Positions 14,913 through 17,669 of a stretch of 17,669 nt of DNA are shown here, piece by piece (the stretch's first letter is position 1; every line of letters starts with the position of its first letter). A program made the translations under genes and the position numbers. The stretch comes from CAXXOK01 sp035353235 (GTDB lineage Bacteria; Bacillota; Clostridia; Christensenellales; Aristaeellaceae), in the NCBI GenBank assembly GCA_035353235.1, contig DAOPZG010000045.1, positions 1 to 17,669 of the forward strand, written 5' to 3'. A model generated the notes under the pieces. The model was not told the origin of the DNA. It made no database searches and worked only from the letters and a program-made list of their open reading frames with translations.

Positions 14913-16370
14913 TCAGGCTTTGGGCTCTTCGTCCCCGGCCTTGTGCGCCTGCTTCCTGGCGGCTTTCGGCTTCTCGCCGACGGTTTCCTCCGCATCTGCC
15001 TTATCCGCTTTCGCTTTACGGGTCGCGGTTTTTTTTGCGGCAGGTTTACCTTCTTCGTCGATCTGTGCGGGGACTTCCTTTTCGTCGGTCACCTTAGCGG
15101 CATCCCACAGCATATCCAGCGTTTTGGTTACTTGCGCGCGATGCTCAAAATAAGCTTTCTGGCCTTCGGACAGCTCCGCCTTCATTGCTTCCAGCGTATG
15201 ATCCATCGCTTTGGCGTAGTCTTCGATCAGCGCATCGGAGTCTTTCTCCTCAACCTTTACGTCTTCCGCCTTCACAATCTCATCCAGCACGAGTTCGGTC
15301 TTCAGGTTGTTCTGCGCTTCGCCGCGATACATTTCGCGCATTTGCTCTTCCGTCTGACCCGTCAGCTGGATATATTTCTTCATGTCGAAGCCCTGCTGCT
15401 GCATGCGCCAGTTCATCTCGGCCAGCATGTCGTCCAGCTTCTCTTCCACCATCGGGGAGGGAATCTCCACCTCGGCGGCATCGACGATCTTCTGGATCAG
15501 GCTTTGCTTGGCAGCTTCGGTCGCCTGCTCTTCGGCGGTCTTTTCCAGCTTGGAACGAATATCGGCGGTAAAGGCGTCCAGCGTGTCAAAATCGCTTACC
15601 TCGCCCGCAAACTCATCGTCAATCTCAGGCAACTCCTCGTGGGTGATGGCGTTAACTTTCACATGGAAAACCGCATCTTTGCCCTTCAGGTTTTCCGCAT
15701 GATATTCTTCGGGGAATTTCACAGACAGGTCTTTTTCCTCGCCGATAGTCATGCCGATCATCTGCTCTTCAAAACCGGGGATAAAAGTGTTGGAGCCGAT
15801 CAGCAGTTTCTGATCCTTTGCCGTGCCGCCGTCGAAAGCTACGCCATCCACGGTACCGCTGTAGTCGAGGTTCACTTCGTCGCCATTCTGCACGGCGCGA
15901 TCGGTCACGTCGACACTGCGGGCAACCCGTTTCTGTTCCTGCTTCAGGCGTTCCTCAATATCTGCCTGCGCGATTTCACGCACTTTGCGGGTTACTTCCA
16001 CGCCTTTGTAATCGCCCAGTTTCACTTCCGGCTGCACAAAGACTTCGCAGCTGAAGTCCACATCCTGGCCTTTTTCAATTTTCTCCACAGAGAGTTCAGG
16101 CTGAGCAACAGGGTGCAGGTCTTCCTTCTCAACGGCTTCCCTGTACGCGTCGGGGAAAAGCATTTCCAGCGCATCGTCGTAGAAGACCGCTTCGCCATAC
16201 ATCCGCTCAATCAGCTTCCGGGGCGCCTTGCCCTTACGAAAGCCGGGTACGTTGATGCGGCCGCGGGTTTTCAGATATGCTTTCTCCACGGCTGCTTCAA
16301 AGTCCGCCGAGGGCGCTTTGAAAGTGATCTTGACTTTATTGCCGGACAGTTTTTCCACGGTATGTTCCAT
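14913..16370 (-). CDS. tig: Trigger factor, ribosome-associated chaperone
   Basis: A 485-residue chaperone that docks at the ribosome exit tunnel and shields nascent chains. The N-terminal domain carries the ribosome-binding signature GFRKGKAP (residues 43-50). The peptidyl-prolyl isomerase domain lies about 150-245 (VQNGDEVNLDYSGTVDGVAF, then LIGSNTFIPGFEEQMIGM). The long helical C-terminal arms follow. From about residue 430 there is a low-complexity Lys/Ala/Glu tail, which makes the protein longer than the usual 430-450. The frame is open upstream to 16466, but the ATG at 16370 has GGGAGG seven bases before it and begins MEHTVEKLSGNKVK as the family does. It has its own promoter and heads the proteostasis block. 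Confidence 0.97.
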   Translation of the reverse strand: MEHTVEKLSGNKVKITFKAPSADFEAAVEKAYLKTRGRINVPGFRKGKAPRKLIERMYGEAVFYDDALEMLFPDAYREAVEKEDLHPVAQPELSVEKIEKGQDVDFSCEVFVQPEVKLGDYKGVEVTRKVREIAQADIEERLKQEQKRVARSVDVTDRAVQNGDEVNLDYSGTVDGVAFDGGTAKDQKLLIGSNTFIPGFEEQMIGMTIGEEKDLSVKFPEEYHAENLKGKDAVFHVKVNAITHEELPEIDDEFAGEVSDFDTLDAFTADIRSKLEKTAEEQATEAAKQSLIQKIVDAAEVEIPSPMVEEKLDDMLAEMNWRMQQQGFDMKKYIQLTGQTEEQMREMYRGEAQNNLKTELVLDEIVKAEDVKVEEKDSDALIEDYAKAMDHTLEAMKAELSEGQKAYFEHRAQVTKTLDMLWDAAKVTDEKEVPAQIDEEGKPAAKKTATRKAKADKADAEETVGEKPKAARKQAHKAGDEEPKA

Positions 16371-16437
16371 GTGTTTACCTCCCGGGCGCGGTTTTCGCAG
16401 GCAACCGTCGCCGTAATTTGAAAGTGCACCATTTGTT

Positions 16438-16466
16438 AGTATAACATCAATCTTTCTGTTACGCAA
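16438..16466 (-). promoter_or_regulatory. Predicted extended -10 promoter of tig
   Basis: On the minus strand, -35 TTGCGT (16466-16461) and -10 TATACT (16443-16438) are 17 bases apart, and TGT directly before the -10 forms an extended -10 element. Transcription would start near 16431 and leave a leader of about 61 bases. It is divergent from the arsR promoter. Confidence 0.7.
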
Positions 16467-16532
16467 GGTTTGTGATAAAAGGAACGCTTTTCATTTTATC
16501 CGTATTTCCACCAACTGAAGCATGAAATTATA

Positions 16533-16562
16533 TTGACAGTCATCTATCTATCGTTTTATAAT
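16533..16562 (+). promoter_or_regulatory. Predicted sigma-A promoter of the arsR-permease unit
   Basis: A perfect -35 TTGACA (16533-16538) and perfect -10 TATAAT (16557-16562) are separated by 18 bases, one more than the optimum. Both boxes match consensus fully, as expected for a strong promoter held down by a repressor. Confidence 0.85.
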
Positions 16563-16563
16563 A

Positions 16564-16581
16564 CATCGACGTGAATCGATG
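16564..16581. promoter_or_regulatory. Candidate ArsR operator
   Basis: CATCGA (16564-16569) and TCGATG (16576-16581) are exact reverse complements around six bases. The repeat lies directly after the -10 box and covers the predicted transcription start, which fits autorepression by the ArsR-family protein encoded just downstream. Binding by that protein is inferred from position. Confidence 0.55.
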
Positions 16582-16594
16582 GGAGTGGTTTTTG

Positions 16595-16873
16595 ATGGAT
16601 TGTAGCAAAGCAGCCCAGCTGTTTAAGGCCTTGGGGGATGAAAATCGTTTACGAATCCTGTCCATGTTGCAGGGGGGTGAGATGTGTGCCTGTAAGCTTC
16701 TGGTAGCATTGGCCATTACACAGCCCACCCTTTCCCACCACATGGCGATTCTCTGCGATGCAGGCATTGTAACCGGTCGAAAAGACGGTAAATGGACACA
16801 CTATTCCTTATGCCCTCAAGGCGGCCGGGAAGCTGCCACCCTGTTGGCTGAATACATTTGCACGGAGGACTGA
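16595..16873 (+). CDS. arsR: ArsR/SmtB-family metalloregulatory repressor
   Basis: A 92-residue winged-helix repressor. The family binds operator DNA as a dimer and releases it when a metal or metalloid is bound. The opening LFKALGDENRLRILSML is typical, the recognition helix is TQPTLSHHMAIL (43-54), and the wing follows at GRKDGKWTHYSL. The helix alpha-3 motif MCACKLL places C31 and C33 in the CxC arrangement of As(III)/Sb(III)-sensing ArsR proteins (ELCVCDL type); C54 and C73 are further thiols. The frame is open to a GTG at 16571, but the ATG at 16595 has GGGAGTGG six bases upstream and the GTG lies inside the candidate operator. It is followed five bases later by the permease gene, whose ribosome binding site lies in its last codons. 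Confidence 0.93.
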   Translation: MDCSKAAQLFKALGDENRLRILSMLQGGEMCACKLLVALAITQPTLSHHMAILCDAGIVTGRKDGKWTHYSLCPQGGREAATLLAEYICTED

Positions 16874-16878
16874 CACAG

Positions 16879-17669
16879 TTGTGGAGTTTTATTCAGGATC
16901 AGGTTTTAGGGATGAAATGGCTCAACCAGCTGATCGGTAATCTGCTGATCTCTGCGGGCCTTAACTTACAGAGTCAGTGGGGAGCAAGCCTCCAGTTTTT
17001 CCTGTATGATGTGATCAAGATCACCATCCTTCTCTGCCTGCTGATCTTTCTGATTTCGTATGTGCAAAGTTATTTCCCTCCGGAGCGCAGCAAACGAATC
17101 ATCGGTCGTTTTCATGGGATTGGCGCTAATACGATCGCCGCGCTGTTAGGAACCGTTACGCCGTTTTGCTCCTGTTCCTCCATTCCTCTTTTCATCGGTT
17201 TCACAGGCGCGGGGTTGCCCATCGGGGTTACCTTCTCGTTTCTGATTTCCTCCCCAATGGTCGATTTGGGCAGTCTGCTGCTGTTGCTGAGTATCTTTGG
17301 CGCAAAGGTGGCAATCGCCTATGTCGTTTTCGGGCTGATGATCGCAGTGGCGGGAGGCACGCTGATTGAACGCCTGCATATGGAAAATCAGTTGGAGCCC
17401 CTGGTCACCTCCGCTGCCATGATGTCGGGCAACGGATCAGATGCCAAACTCACCCGCTCTGACCGGACAAGTTTCGCTAAAGAGCAAATGGTGTCCACTT
17501 TCCGTAAAGTATTCCCCTACATTTTGGTCGGCGTCGGTATCGGCGCCATCATCCATAACTGGATTCCTTCCGCATGGGTAGAAAAAGCTCTGGGCGGTCA
17601 AAGTCCCTTCGGGGTTTTATGGGCTACGCTTATCGGGGTTCCGATGTACGCGGATATCTTCGGCACCAT
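16879..17669 (+). CDS. PF03773-type permease, ArsP-like (3' end missing)
   Basis: The first 263 residues of a membrane permease of the DUF318/ArsP-related family run off the window edge. Hydrophobic spans are seen at about 42-64, 82-108, 114-138, 142-163, 212-230 and from 243. The conserved motif TPFCSCSS (94-101, with C97 and C99) and SFLISSPMVDLGS are characteristic, and GVPMYADIFGT begins the second-half repeat. ArsP members of this family export trivalent organoarsenicals; others have no known substrate. The TTG start is preferred because GGAGG lies ten bases upstream, inside the end of arsR, and the family begins near WSFIQDQVLGMKWLN; the first ATG is at 16912. Coupling to an ArsR protein supports a metalloid or thiol-reactive substrate, but that is inference. 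Confidence 0.85.
   Translation, partial: MWSFIQDQVLGMKWLNQLIGNLLISAGLNLQSQWGASLQFFLYDVIKITILLCLLIFLISYVQSYFPPERSKRIIGRFHGIGANTIAALLGTVTPFCSCSSIPLFIGFTGAGLPIGVTFSFLISSPMVDLGSLLLLLSIFGAKVAIAYVVFGLMIAVAGGTLIERLHMENQLEPLVTSAAMMSGNGSDAKLTRSDRTSFAKEQMVSTFRKVFPYILVGVGIGAIIHNWIPSAWVEKALGGQSPFGVLWATLIGVPMYADIFGT

Noticed and set aside
14379..16421. 680-codon open frame on the plus strand opposite tig and clpP
   Set aside because: It lies wholly antisense to tig and clpP, whose motifs are unmistakable. It has no ribosome binding site or family motif, and long antisense frames are a common by-product of codon bias in GC-rich genes.
16371..16466. Upstream start for trigger factor at 16466
   Set aside because: It lies in the predicted promoter, and the ATG at 16370 has a good ribosome binding site and the family N-terminus.
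1..17669. CRISPR array, tRNA, rRNA, transposon or phage module
   Set aside because: No regularly spaced repeats, cloverleaf-like segments, transposase motifs or phage genes were seen on either strand.

Overview
The window looks like core chromosome of a Bacillota (Firmicutes) bacterium, most likely a member of Clostridia. Two gene orders point there: an Asp23/YloU protein, a FakA/YloV-type DAK2 kinase and recG in a row, and tig-clpP-clpX-lon-engB in a row. Strong AGGAGG-type ribosome binding sites and sigma-A-like promoters agree with this. The DNA is fairly GC-rich by eye, and genus cannot be told from it. Most genes are on the minus strand; three are on the plus strand. I see no transposase, prophage gene, CRISPR array, tRNA or rRNA.

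Region 1 (1-2300, minus strand): trmL (tRNA wobble 2'-O-methyltransferase) has its own promoter. It is followed by a 95-residue single-span membrane protein and two adjacent family-4 uracil-DNA glycosylases whose reading frames overlap by one base. The upstream glycosylase keeps the four Fe-S cysteines; the downstream one has lost all four.

Region 2 (2292-6430, minus strand): a tight operon of yloU (Asp23), a FakA-like DAK2 protein with a TTG start, and recG. It is read from a promoter with a perfect TATAAT box.

Region 3 (6431-8509, plus strand): a gene-free regulatory stretch, then a single-gene unit with an extended -10 promoter and a strong hairpin terminator. It encodes a 590-residue proline-rich membrane protein of unknown function with a small Cys/His-containing C-terminal domain.

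Region 4 (8509-16470, minus strand): the proteostasis block. Trigger factor (tig) has its own promoter and is followed by clpP-clpX. Then lon, engB and a GNAT-like acetyltransferase are read from a separate promoter. A perfect inverted repeat (8-base arms, 9-base spacer) starts at the predicted lon transcription start and ends beside the lon ribosome binding site; it looks like an operator or a 5' mRNA hairpin. Together these genes cover folding (tig), degradation (ClpXP, Lon) and ribosome assembly (EngB).

Region 5 (16500-17669, plus strand): an ArsR-family repressor with a CxC metalloid-binding motif, and a PF03773-type (ArsP-like) permease cut by the window edge. They form a divergently transcribed metalloid- or thiol-responsive unit with an inverted repeat at the predicted start of transcription.

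No clearly new multi-gene system is visible. The signals most worth following are the lon inverted repeat, an identical palindromic 13-mer in two separate intergenic regions, the twin glycosylases, and the uncharacterised 590-residue protein.
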